A stretch of DNA of 10,733 nt from an uncultured Bacteroides sp. (GTDB lineage Bacteria > Bacteroidota > Bacteroidia > Bacteroidales > Bacteroidaceae), in NCBI GenBank assembly GCA_900557355.1, contig USSR01000181.1, positions 1 to 10,733 of the forward strand, written 5' to 3'. Of the stretch, positions 1 through 6,077 are shown one piece after another. Every line of letters starts with the position of its first letter. The stretch's first letter is position 1. A program made the translations under genes and the position numbers. The notes beneath the pieces were generated by a model. That model searched no databases. It saw only the letters and a program-made list of their open reading frames with translations, and was not told where the DNA came from.

Positions 1-573
1 TCGTCCGCCCCGAAAGTAAGCCGTTGGCTGGGAGACATCCGCGAGTTTTTCCCGCAGACGGTGGTACAAGTTATCCAACGCGATGCCATCAAACGACTAA
101 ACATCACCTCACTGCTGACGGAAAAGGAAATGCTGGAAACCGTAGTGCCGGATGTGCATCTGGTAGCTACGCTGATGTCGCTCAGCCGTGTAATCCCGGA
201 AAAGAACAAGGATATGGCACGACAGGTAGTCCGCAAAGTGGTGGATGAACTGTTGCGCAAACTCTCCGCCCCTACCCAACAGGCTGTAACGGGAGCACTC
301 AATCGTTCTGCCCGCCGGAGAAATCCGCGTTATAACGAAATAGACTGGAAAACCACCATCACCAAGAACCTGAAAAATTATCAGCCGGAATATAAGACGA
401 TTATTCCGGAAGTGCGCATCGGTTACGGCAGGAAGGGGGAAGGAAGCGATGAAAGACATCATCCTCTGCCTGGACCAGAGCGGTTCAATGGGAACATCGG
501 TGATTTATTCCGGAATATTCGGCTCGGTGCTGGCTTCCATTCCGGCAGTAAGCACGCGGATGGTGGTATTTGA
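1..573 (+). CDS. VWA-domain protein, YehP-like, N-terminal part (5' end outside window, frameshifted)
   Basis: This reading frame enters from the left edge and is the helical N-terminal part of a protein resembling E. coli YehP, a VWA protein of unknown role. Segments such as RWLGDIREFFPQTVVQVIQR, the MARQVVRKVVDELLRKL helix and YNEIDWKTTITKNLKNYQPE match the region that precedes the VWA domain in that family. True homology stops near position 438: after IGYGRKG the frame runs through unrelated residues to a TGA at 571-573, while the VWA domain continues in the next frame from 440 on. Removing one G from the G5 run at 435-439 gives a continuous IGYGRKGKEAMKDII. I therefore read 1-573 and 449-988 as halves of one ancestral gene, split by a one-base insertion, a sequencing error, or less likely recoding. 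The start codon is not in the window. Confidence 0.75.
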   Translation, partial: SSAPKVSRWLGDIREFFPQTVVQVIQRDAIKRLNITSLLTEKEMLETVVPDVHLVATLMSLSRVIPEKNKDMARQVVRKVVDELLRKLSAPTQQAVTGALNRSARRRNPRYNEIDWKTTITKNLKNYQPEYKTIIPEVRIGYGRKGEGSDERHHPLPGPERFNGNIGDLFRNIRLGAGFHSGSKHADGGI

Positions 574-988
574 TACAACAGTTGTAGACCTGACCGACGA
601 TTTGCAAGACCCGGTAGACCTTCTCTTTGGTGTGCAGCTGGGTGGAGGTACGGACATTGCCCGTGCCCTGACCTATTGCCAGGGAGTGATTACCCGTCCG
701 CAGGATACGGTACTGGTGCTGGTTACCGACTTGTATGAAGGTGGCGATGCCCGGGAAATGCGCAAGAAGTTCGTATCTTTAGTGAACAGTGGTGTGCAAC
801 TTATCGTGCTGCCTGCACTGAATGACGACGGCGCCCCCTCTTACGACAAGAGCCATGCGGAGTTTCTGGCAAATATCGGTGTACCGACTTTCGCTTGTAC
901 ACCCGATAAATTTCCCGACCTCATGGCAGCAGCGCTTAGCAAACAAGATATAGGGATGTGGATATCGCAGAACATCAAAAGCACTTAG
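449..988 (+). CDS. VWA (metal-ion-dependent adhesion site) domain, C-terminal part of the YehP-like protein
   Basis: A complete VWA domain of 179 codons counted from ATG 449. The MIDAS metal-binding residues are all present: DQSGS (D9, S11, S13), a threonine in GGGTD (T68) and an aspartate in VTDLYEGG (D94). The match to the C-terminal half of E. coli YehP is clear, including the VVDLTDDLQDPVDLL-like and LGGGTDIARAL-like segments. VWA proteins of this type usually act with an AAA+ ATPase or other partners encoded nearby; none is visible because the left edge cuts the locus. ATG 449 has a purine-rich stretch just upstream (AAGGAAGCG), so separate translation is conceivable. Family comparison nevertheless says the domain normally continues from the frame-1 segment upstream. 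The stop overlaps the convergent AraC gene by 4 bases, with no terminator between them. Confidence 0.85.
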   Translation: MKDIILCLDQSGSMGTSVIYSGIFGSVLASIPAVSTRMVVFDTTVVDLTDDLQDPVDLLFGVQLGGGTDIARALTYCQGVITRPQDTVLVLVTDLYEGGDAREMRKKFVSLVNSGVQLIVLPALNDDGAPSYDKSHAEFLANIGVPTFACTPDKFPDLMAAALSKQDIGMWISQNIKST

Positions 989-1881
989 TTCTGTGAAAGC
1001 CTGTATTCATTAGGAGCTACCCCCACCAGTTTGCGGAACAGGTTGCTGAAATATTGCACGCCTGAAAAGCCCAATATTTCAGCAACCGAACTAACGGTAT
1101 TCTCATTGGCGGACAACATTCTCTTGGCTATCTCTATCCTTTTCAACTGGAAATATTCGTCCAGGTTCTTCCCCGTTTCAAACTTCAACAGGTCCATAAA
1201 ATAGCGTGGCGACAAGTGAAGCAGATTTGCACAATACTTTACGGTCGGCAATATCTTGGTCTTCAACTGCCCGGAGCGGATATATTCATCCAGCAGCGTA
1301 TCCATTTTGCACAAGATTGTCTTATTCGCCTCATTCCGCGTAATGAACTGGCGTTCGTAGAAGCGGGAACAATAATCCAGTAGCAATTCTATATATCTTG
1401 AGATTAACACTTTGCTATGGCAGTCTATCGCATGCTTCAGTTCCTGCTCGATATTGCAGAAACACTCCACAGCTTTCGTTTTCTCGCGCAACGACAGATG
1501 CAACGCTTCATTGGGACTGTAAAAGAAGAACGGACAATGCCTGACGTGCTGCTCCAAAGAGGTATTACACAGAAAGTCCGGATGGAATGCCAGCAGCCAA
1601 CCTTTTTGGGGAAGAACCTTCCTGTCATTCATATCGATAGATGCTCCCGGAGCCAGAAACAACAGGGTGGCATTGGAATAGTCGTAGTATTTACGCCCAT
1701 AGATATAGTCGCAACATTCACTTTCCAGCAATAGCAGGGTGTAAAAGTCGAACTTGATGGTACGTTGCATCACGTTGGCTTTGGATAAGTCAATAGCACT
1801 CACCAGCGGATGCAGTGTCTTGTTGCCCAGGCAACAATTACACTGATGTACGGTCTCTATATTCAATATATCCTTTTTCAA
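985..1881 (-). CDS. AraC-family transcriptional regulator, cysteine-rich paralogue
   Basis: A 298-residue regulator with an AraC/XylS double helix-turn-helix domain at the C terminus (about residues 190-298). Landmarks are a first helix-turn-helix around YCANLLHLSPRYFMDLLKFETG and the family's closing block around VAEILGFSGVQYFSNLFRKLVGVAPNEYR. The N-terminal half is presumably the effector-sensing and dimer part. The gene lies 2 bases after the stop of its paralogue (1884-2786), so the two are probably cotranscribed and translationally coupled. The start is TTG at 1881-1879. The N terminus from this TTG aligns residue for residue with the paralogue's ATG start (both reach TLHPLVS and a DL[ST]KA block), which supports the choice; no upstream ATG is seen. 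It has 13 cysteines, including C14, C16, C17 and C56-C57, against 5 in the paralogue. The target is inferred to be the repeated operator described at 2846-2885, 3246, 5983 and 7349. Confidence 0.88.
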   Translation of the reverse strand: MKKDILNIETVHQCNCCLGNKTLHPLVSAIDLSKANVMQRTIKFDFYTLLLLESECCDYIYGRKYYDYSNATLLFLAPGASIDMNDRKVLPQKGWLLAFHPDFLCNTSLEQHVRHCPFFFYSPNEALHLSLREKTKAVECFCNIEQELKHAIDCHSKVLISRYIELLLDYCSRFYERQFITRNEANKTILCKMDTLLDEYIRSGQLKTKILPTVKYCANLLHLSPRYFMDLLKFETGKNLDEYFQLKRIEIAKRMLSANENTVSSVAEILGFSGVQYFSNLFRKLVGVAPNEYRLSQN

Positions 1882-1883
1882 AG

Positions 1884-2786
1884 CTATGAATTTTGCAGTC
1901 GGTATTCGTTCGGGGTGCAGCCTACGCGCTTCTTAAACAGGCGGTTCAGGTGCTGCGGATACTGAAATCCCAGCCTGTAAGCAATCTCGCTGATGGTTTC
2001 TTCCGCTCCGAGGATATGCTCTTTGGCCAGTTCGATAATCTTTGTCTGTATATGTTCCTGGGGTGTTTTCCCGGTTTCCTTCTTAATCATATCACCAAAG
2101 TAATTGGGAGAAAGATAAATCCTGTCTGCGAAATATTTCACTGACGGTAATCCCTCCTGCATCGGAAGACCACTCTGGAAATATTCATCTAACAGTTGTT
2201 CGAACTTCGTCAAGGCATCTTTATTCGCATTGCTGCGGGTGATGAACTGGCGTTCATAGAAACGCATGCAGTAGTTGAGCAAGAGTTCTATGTTCATTGC
2301 AATCAATGACTTGCTATGCTTGTCTATGGGATGTTCCAGTTCGATGCTGATTTTCTTCAGGCAGTCCATCACGGTTTCTTTTTCCTGATCGGACAGGTGT
2401 AAAGCCTCATGCACTGCATAAGAGAAGAAGGTATAGTTCTTTATCGTTTTCCCAAGTGAAGTCCCGTGAATCAAATCGGGATGAAAGACGAGACCGTAAA
2501 CGGGCTGGCTGATTTGGTCACCAACCGTACTCACACTAATCGTCTGTCCGGGTGCAAAACAGACAATAGTACCTTCCTGATAGTCGTAAGACTGACGGCC
2601 ATACTTAATATCGCAAGTCTTTGCCAACTTCAGAAAAAGTGCGTAAACACCATAATGCATTTGTATTTGATTGACCGCCCGAGTCGCTTTCGTAAGGTCG
2701 ACAACGCTTACCAAAGGGTGCAATGTTTCAAGTCCGTACAAATTGTTGTACTGGTCCACATTATCCAGATTTATAACCTTTTCCAT
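1884..2786 (-). CDS. AraC-family transcriptional regulator, first gene of the tandem pair
   Basis: A 300-residue AraC/XylS-family protein. The C-terminal domain carries the two helix-turn-helix motifs: YFADRIYLSPNYFGDMIKKE and EIAYRLGFQYPQHLNRLFKK, ending in GCTPNEYRL. It is clearly a paralogue of the downstream gene: long blocks such as FYERQFITR and IELLL are shared along the whole length, so the pair arose by tandem duplication. The start is ATG 2786-2784, 24 bases downstream of a good Bacteroidota -7 element on the same strand. A two-copy operator-like repeat lies just upstream at 2846-2885, suggesting autoregulation. Location next to an iron alcohol dehydrogenase recalls E. coli yqhC-yqhD, where an AraC-type activator controls an aldehyde-reducing dehydrogenase. 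That parallel is by analogy; the effector is unknown. Confidence 0.92.
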   Translation of the reverse strand: MEKVINLDNVDQYNNLYGLETLHPLVSVVDLTKATRAVNQIQMHYGVYALFLKLAKTCDIKYGRQSYDYQEGTIVCFAPGQTISVSTVGDQISQPVYGLVFHPDLIHGTSLGKTIKNYTFFSYAVHEALHLSDQEKETVMDCLKKISIELEHPIDKHSKSLIAMNIELLLNYCMRFYERQFITRSNANKDALTKFEQLLDEYFQSGLPMQEGLPSVKYFADRIYLSPNYFGDMIKKETGKTPQEHIQTKIIELAKEHILGAEETISEIAYRLGFQYPQHLNRLFKKRVGCTPNEYRLQNS

Positions 2787-2809
2787 AATCCTAAGTCTTT
2801 GAACAGCAG

Positions 2810-2817
2810 CAAAGATA
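2810..2817 (-). promoter_or_regulatory. -7 element of the AraC-pair promoter
   Basis: On the minus strand this reads TATCTTTG, a full match to the Bacteroidota -7 consensus TAnnTTTG, 24 bases before the ATG of the first regulator gene. No clear -33 element is seen. The paired repeat at 2846-2885 lies about 30-70 bases upstream, where a bound AraC protein could activate or repress. Confidence 0.6.
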
Positions 2818-2845
2818 TGAATTATTTTTTCAGAATAATAAGGTG

Positions 2846-2885
2846 TCTGTAATAAGGGTTATACTATCTGTAATTGGGGTATAAC
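2846..2885 (+). promoter_or_regulatory. Operator-like site A: tandem direct repeat beside the AraC promoter
   Basis: Two copies of a 19-base motif in direct orientation: TCTGTAATAAGGGTTATAC (2846-2864) and TCTGTAATTGGGGTATAAC (2867-2885), starts 21 bp apart. The same arrangement recurs before the dehydrogenase, transporter and hydrolase genes. A two-turn spacing of direct half-sites is typical for AraC-type dimers. Relative to the AraC genes the site is reversed compared with the other three, so it may serve autoregulation, or drive transcription rightward: 38 bp after the second copy is TAATGATA (2905-2912), a poor -7 match. Confidence 0.65.
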
Positions 2886-3090
2886 TTTCATTCATTACAT
2901 ACATTAATGATAAGACATGAAGCGAATGCTAAAGCAGTACTATCTCAATTTACTCAATATTGAAACACTCATTTACCTCATAACCCTACAAAAATGAGTG
3001 AGATGCTTTCTGTTTATTTATTTAAATTTCTTACCAATTAAGCGAAGAAATGTAACAGTTTGATTATGAGCACATATAAATAGGGACTAT
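2886..3090. other. AT-rich intergenic stretch with a small hairpin
   Basis: No convincing gene lies here. The stretch is AT-rich and holds a 9-bp perfect inverted repeat, CACTCATTT (2966-2974) with AAATGAGTG (2992-3000) around a 17-base loop, followed by a moderately T-rich run. This could end a short transcript starting near 2915, but without a strong promoter that is speculation. A 15-codon ORF at 2994-3041 has no support. Confidence 0.35.
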
Positions 3091-3160
3091 CTCAGTCGTA
3101 TACTTAGGGTACCTCAGTCGTATACCGAGATACCCTAAGTATACGACTGAGGTACCCTAA
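3091..3160. repeat. Compound palindromic repeat able to form two alternative long hairpins
   Basis: The 13-mer CTCAGTCGTATAC occurs directly at 3091-3103 and 3113-3125 (22 bp apart) and inverted at 3139-3151. The linker TTAGGGTA/TACCCTAA is also repeated around it. Two perfect, mutually exclusive stems result: 3091-3111 with 3131-3151 (21 bp, 19-base loop), and 3104-3125 with 3139-3160 (22 bp, 13-base loop). The element lies between the AraC promoter and the dehydrogenase promoter and differs from the AraC operator motif. It could be a binding site for another protein, a transcription-blocking structure, or a remnant of a mobile or recombination element. Confidence 0.8.
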
Positions 3161-3245
3161 ATATATGTTCCAGGTTAGATATTTGCTTTTCGTAAAAGAA
3201 TATTTCTTTGTCATTTGGTTCATATCGAAAAAAGAAGAAGCAGAA

Positions 3246-3312
3246 ACAGTAAAAAGGGTTATTCAATCTGTAATCCGGGTATCCTGCAATAACATGAAGA
3301 CAGCTAATTTTG
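3246..3312 (+). promoter_or_regulatory. Operator B and promoter of the alcohol dehydrogenase operon
   Basis: The operator pair is ACAGTAAAAAGGGTTATTC (3246-3264, the weaker copy) and TCTGTAATCCGGGTATCCT (3267-3285), with starts 21 bp apart. The -7 element TAATTTTG is at 3305-3312, 38 bp from the start of the second copy. No good -33 element is present; the downstream copy ends where one would lie, which fits an AraC activator that substitutes for it. The leader to the ATG at 3378 is about 60 bases. Confidence 0.75.
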
Positions 3313-3377
3313 CAGCATCCGATAGTTCCCTATGGAGAATCATTAAAACGATTACAAATTAAATAACTGAAAGACGT

Positions 3378-4559
3378 ATGGACACAAGAATGAATTTTTC
3401 TTTTTACAACCCTACCCGCATCCTATTCGGTGCAGGCGAACTGAACAATCTGTACAAGCAGACAATGCCCGGCAAGAAAGCCCTGCTTTTGATTTCAAAT
3501 GGTAAGTCGACCAAGGTCAACGGTTCGCTCGACCGCACGATTGAACAATTGGAAAAGGCCGGCATCGAGTATGCCATCTTCGACAAGATTATGGAAAACC
3601 CGTGCAAAAGCGTTATCATGGAAGGCGCCGCCTTTGCCAAAGAAAATGCCTGCGATTTTATCCTGGCTCTCGGAGGAGGTGCCGTACTCGATGCATCAGT
3701 CGCAATAGCGGCAATGGCAACGAACCCGGGCGACTTATGGGATTATGTTTTTGGCGGCACCGGCAAAGCAATGCCACTGAAAAATCCGGGTTTGCCCATA
3801 GTTACCATTGCCACAACTTCTGGAACAGGCTCCGAAATCAACTGTTGGGGCGTTATCTCCAATCCCGACACGAATGAGAAAATCGGTTTCGGCGCACCGG
3901 AACTGGTTCCCGTCCTTGCCATCGTAGACCCGGAACTGATGCGAACCGTTCCTGCCAAATACACGGCATACCAGGGATTCGATGCTTTGTTCCACAACAC
4001 AGAGGTAATGATAAGCAACGGCGTAAATATTCTGAGCGAAGCGATTGCATTGTCCGCCATCGAGAATATCACGAAATACCTGCCACGTGCAGTCAGAGAT
4101 GGGAATGATATGGAAGCAAGAGAACGCGTCGCTTATGGCAGCACAATGGCAGGCATCACCATGCAACTGACAAGCACCACGGCCGAACATTCCATGGAAC
4201 ACTCCATGAGTGCCTATCATCATAATCTTCCTCACGGCGCAGGGCTGATTATGATTTCCCGTGCTTTCTATGAGTTCTTCATCGAGCGTCATGCCTGCGA
4301 CGAACAGTTCATCAAAATGGCAAAAGCAATGGGCATTGAAAATGCCGACAAGCCGGAAGATTTCATCACGGCACTTGTCAAATTGCAGGAAGATTGCGGT
4401 GTGGCCGATTTGAAGATGAGCGATTACGGGTTCCGGAAAGAAGAATCCATGACGCTTGCCCGAGGTGCCCGCTCCATGCAGAGAGGATTATTCCTTGCCA
4501 ATCCTTGCGAAATGACGGATGAAGACTGCGCAGGAATCTTCGACAAATCCTATCGTTGA
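3378..4559 (+). CDS. Iron-containing alcohol dehydrogenase, YqhD/BdhA type
   Basis: A 393-residue group III metal-dependent alcohol dehydrogenase, cytosolic, expected to reduce aldehydes to alcohols with NAD(P)H. The N-terminal block NPTRILFGAGEL is typical of the YqhD/BdhA branch. The cofactor-binding GGG is at 99-101 with D105, and TSGTGSE is at 147-153. The four metal ligands appear as D202 and H206 (FDALFH), H271 (AEHSMEH) and H286 (LPHG); H275 lies between. One oddity: the lysine normally three residues after the aspartate of GGGxxxDxxK is a valine (V108). ATG 3378 is taken as start, but ATG 3390 (MNFSFYNPTRI) matches the usual family start equally well. It is the first gene after operator B and probably cotranscribed with the flavodoxin-fold gene 99 bases downstream, since no terminator is seen between. 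The substrate is unknown; a role in removing reactive aldehydes is inferred from YqhD. Confidence 0.93.
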   Translation: MDTRMNFSFYNPTRILFGAGELNNLYKQTMPGKKALLLISNGKSTKVNGSLDRTIEQLEKAGIEYAIFDKIMENPCKSVIMEGAAFAKENACDFILALGGGAVLDASVAIAAMATNPGDLWDYVFGGTGKAMPLKNPGLPIVTIATTSGTGSEINCWGVISNPDTNEKIGFGAPELVPVLAIVDPELMRTVPAKYTAYQGFDALFHNTEVMISNGVNILSEAIALSAIENITKYLPRAVRDGNDMEARERVAYGSTMAGITMQLTSTTAEHSMEHSMSAYHHNLPHGAGLIMISRAFYEFFIERHACDEQFIKMAKAMGIENADKPEDFITALVKLQEDCGVADLKMSDYGFRKEESMTLARGARSMQRGLFLANPCEMTDEDCAGIFDKSYR

Positions 4560-4658
4560 TGGATGGATGGGCGAACCTTATAAGTCATGCCAGTGTTTTT
4601 AATATAAATATACGCTTCAAAGTCTGACGAATATAATTAATATCAAGAAGAAAAAAAG

Positions 4659-5273
4659 ATGAAAGTATTACTGATAAATGGAAGTCCCCGGAAAAACGGA
4701 AATACACATTTGGCTTTATCGGAGGTAGCAAAGGCGCTGAATGAAAACGGAGTAGAAACAGAAATCATTTCTATCGGAACGAAAGCCGTACAAGGTTGCA
4801 TAGCCTGCAACCGCTGCACTGAATTGGGACGGTGTATCTTTAAAGACGAATTGTACAACAACATCCGCCAGAAACTGGAAGAAGGTATTGACGGACTGGT
4901 AGTAGGCTCACCGACCTATTACGCCGGTCCCAATGGTTCGCTGTGCGCCCTGTTAGACCGTCTTTTCTATTCAAGCTCGGAGTTGATGGAGTACAAACCG
5001 GCTACGGCAATAGCTGTTTGCCGGAGAGGTGGAGCCAGTGCTACTCTTGACAGATTGAATAAGTATTTCACAATAAACCATATGCCTGTTGTTTCTTCCC
5101 AATATTGGAATATTATTCATGGAATGATGCCGGGCGATGTCCTGCAAGATGCGGAAGGATTACAGACTATGCGAATGTTAGGCAGAAATATGGCCTGGTT
5201 ATTGAAAAATACGGCTGATGGGCAGAAGCACCCGGAAGCAGAACCTTTGGTACGGACAAACTTTATCCGTTAA
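4659..5273 (+). CDS. Flavodoxin-fold NAD(P)H-dependent FMN oxidoreductase with a four-cysteine motif
   Basis: A 204-residue protein with the flavodoxin-like fold of NADPH-dependent FMN reductases. The phosphate-binding loop GSPRKNGNT is at residues 8-16 and the flavin-contacting loop GSPTYYAGPNG at 83-93. Between them is C47-x2-C50-x2-C53-x5-C59. This spacing fits the compact cysteine motif (C-x2-C-x2-C-x4-7-C) of archaeal and bacterial iron-sulfur flavoproteins, so a 4Fe-4S cluster is possible. Similar cysteines also occur in relatives annotated simply as NAD(P)H oxidoreductases, so the cluster is not certain. It follows the dehydrogenase by 99 bases with no operator of its own, and is followed by a hairpin terminator at 5333-5374, suggesting a two-gene operon under operator B. 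The electron acceptor is unknown; quinone or nitro/azo reduction is plausible for the family. Confidence 0.88.
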   Translation: MKVLLINGSPRKNGNTHLALSEVAKALNENGVETEIISIGTKAVQGCIACNRCTELGRCIFKDELYNNIRQKLEEGIDGLVVGSPTYYAGPNGSLCALLDRLFYSSSELMEYKPATAIAVCRRGGASATLDRLNKYFTINHMPVVSSQYWNIIHGMMPGDVLQDAEGLQTMRMLGRNMAWLLKNTADGQKHPEAEPLVRTNFIR

Positions 5274-5308
5274 TTGAAATCATAATAGAATCATTAACAT
5301 CTCACATC

Positions 5309-5349
5309 GGATTATTCCTTACCAACCCTTATGAAATGACGGATGAAGA
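5309..5349 (+). pseudogene. 41-base relic of a second alcohol dehydrogenase 3' end
   Basis: This stretch matches 4485-4525 near the 3' end of the dehydrogenase gene at 37 of 41 positions without gaps. Translated in the same frame it gives GLFLTNPYEMTDED against GLFLANPCEMTDED. Of the four differences, two are silent and two adjacent ones fall in one codon or its neighbour (A/T, C/Y changes), so some predate loss. No further similarity is seen on either side. It is best explained as the leftover of a tandem dehydrogenase copy, mostly deleted. Confidence 0.7.
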
Positions 5350-5374
5350 TTCGACACACCGTCATTTCATTTTT
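5333..5374 (+). terminator. Rho-independent-type terminator after the flavodoxin-fold gene
   Basis: A perfect 10-bp stem, GAAATGACGG (5333-5342) with CCGTCATTTC (5359-5368), a 16-base loop, then an A and a T5 run (5370-5374). It sits 59 bases after the oxidoreductase stop. The left arm lies within the dehydrogenase relic. It could also slow transcription of the convergent gene ending at 5384, though that strand has no clear T-run after the stem. Confidence 0.65.
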
Positions 5375-5383
5375 AGAATCCCA

Positions 5384-5884
5384 CTACTTTTTCAGCTTCC
5401 CTTTCCAAGGTTTATAAACAGAAATCACCACGGTTGCGATTAAGAGTACAGTCTGAAGAATCCCCCAGACAATCGTTTGCGATATATTATTCCAAAACAC
5501 TTCGTTATCCGAAGTATAAAGGGCAATCTCGTCGGGCGAATATACATTGCCATTCACACAAGGCCCCATCGCAAATGTTCCCGATAACACCATAAACAGG
5601 GTCAACACCCATTTCACAGTAATCCACCGATGCTTAAAGAATCCCCATTTCGTCCAAATACCGTATATCAATCCTGTAATGATGCAACCATTTGCCCCGA
5701 CAATAATCAGCCAGTCGTCTATCATTTTCAGCGACAGGGAACGCATATACATTTCATGGCTTTCCGCCGGATTAATACCTGATAGGAGTAACAACATGCT
5801 GAAAGCACCGCCTATCCACATAAAAGCACACAGCAGATGTATGACTTTTAATAACTTCAGATTATTACTACTTAATGTCTTCAT
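5384..5884 (-). CDS. Four-helix integral membrane protein, unknown function (DUF2269/CopD-like appearance)
   Basis: A 166-residue hydrophobic protein with four predicted membrane segments at about residues 11-34, 56-79, 87-109 and 134-158. The first helix carries the motif HLLCAFMWIGGAF. A histidine followed by a W-x-G-G in helix one is seen in DUF2269 and CopD-like small membrane families, some of which bind heme or copper, but I cannot confirm membership. Helix three is followed by a polar loop of about 25 residues (NGNVYSPDEIALYTSDNEVFWN), and the C terminus is basic (KPWKGKLKK). It is the only gene here between the dehydrogenase and transporter units that faces the other way. It is divergent from the transporter and has its own promoter at 5921-5928, so it may or may not belong to the regulon. 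Confidence 0.75.
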   Translation of the reverse strand: MKTLSSNNLKLLKVIHLLCAFMWIGGAFSMLLLLSGINPAESHEMYMRSLSLKMIDDWLIIVGANGCIITGLIYGIWTKWGFFKHRWITVKWVLTLFMVLSGTFAMGPCVNGNVYSPDEIALYTSDNEVFWNNISQTIVWGILQTVLLIATVVISVYKPWKGKLKK

Positions 5885-5920
5885 GGCCTAATATCTACTT
5901 TATAAAACGCCGTAAAGATA

Positions 5921-5928
5921 CAAATATA
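5921..5928 (-). promoter_or_regulatory. -7 element for the four-helix membrane protein
   Basis: The minus strand reads TATATTTG, a full TAnnTTTG match, about 37 bases upstream of the ATG at 5884. No convincing -33 element. Operator C (5983-6022) lies 55 bases upstream of it in the shared divergent region. Confidence 0.55.
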
Positions 5929-5982
5929 ACCGACTTTCCCAAATTCACCGCCCCGATTTATCGCCATTCCCTTTTCCTATAA

Positions 5983-6049
5983 CCTGTAATTCGGGTTATC
6001 ATCCCCGTAATCTGTCTACCAAGGTTTCGCTCCCTTCTTCCGACCTTTG
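5983..6049 (+). promoter_or_regulatory. Operator C and promoter of the MFS transporter gene
   Basis: First copy CCTGTAATTCGGGTTATCA (5983-6001); second copy begins at 6004 and keeps only the GTAAT core (6007-6011) and TCTAC at 6015-6019. The starts are 21 bp apart. The -7 element GACCTTTG is at 6042-6049, again 38 bp from the start of the second copy. It is followed by TTTGCAATGTAA, which is identical in the hydrolase promoter. The weak -33 region fits an activator-dependent promoter. Confidence 0.7.
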
Positions 6050-6077
6050 CAATGTAATTAAAAGAACAAACAGAGTT

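Noticed and set aside
2994..3041. 15-codon ORF (MSEMLSVYLFKFLTN) as a leader peptide
   Set aside because: No ribosome site, no attenuator logic nearby, and its start lies in the arm of a small hairpin; chance is sufficient.
3091..3160. CRISPR array or invertible promoter
   Set aside because: There are only three short units, no uniform spacers and no cas gene; the inverted arms are 13-19 bases apart, too close to flank an invertible segment.
3165..3362. 65-codon ORF upstream of the dehydrogenase
   Set aside because: It runs through operator B and the -7 element, has no family resemblance, and its composition matches AT-rich intergenic DNA.
3735..4292. 185-codon minus-strand ORF opposite the alcohol dehydrogenase
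   Set aside because: It is a shadow of the dehydrogenase coding frame; no start context and no recognisable fold.
4560..4658. Separate operator-controlled promoter for the flavodoxin-fold gene
   Set aside because: No TCTGTAAT-type copy and no clear TAnnTTTG at a sensible distance; cotranscription with the dehydrogenase is simpler.
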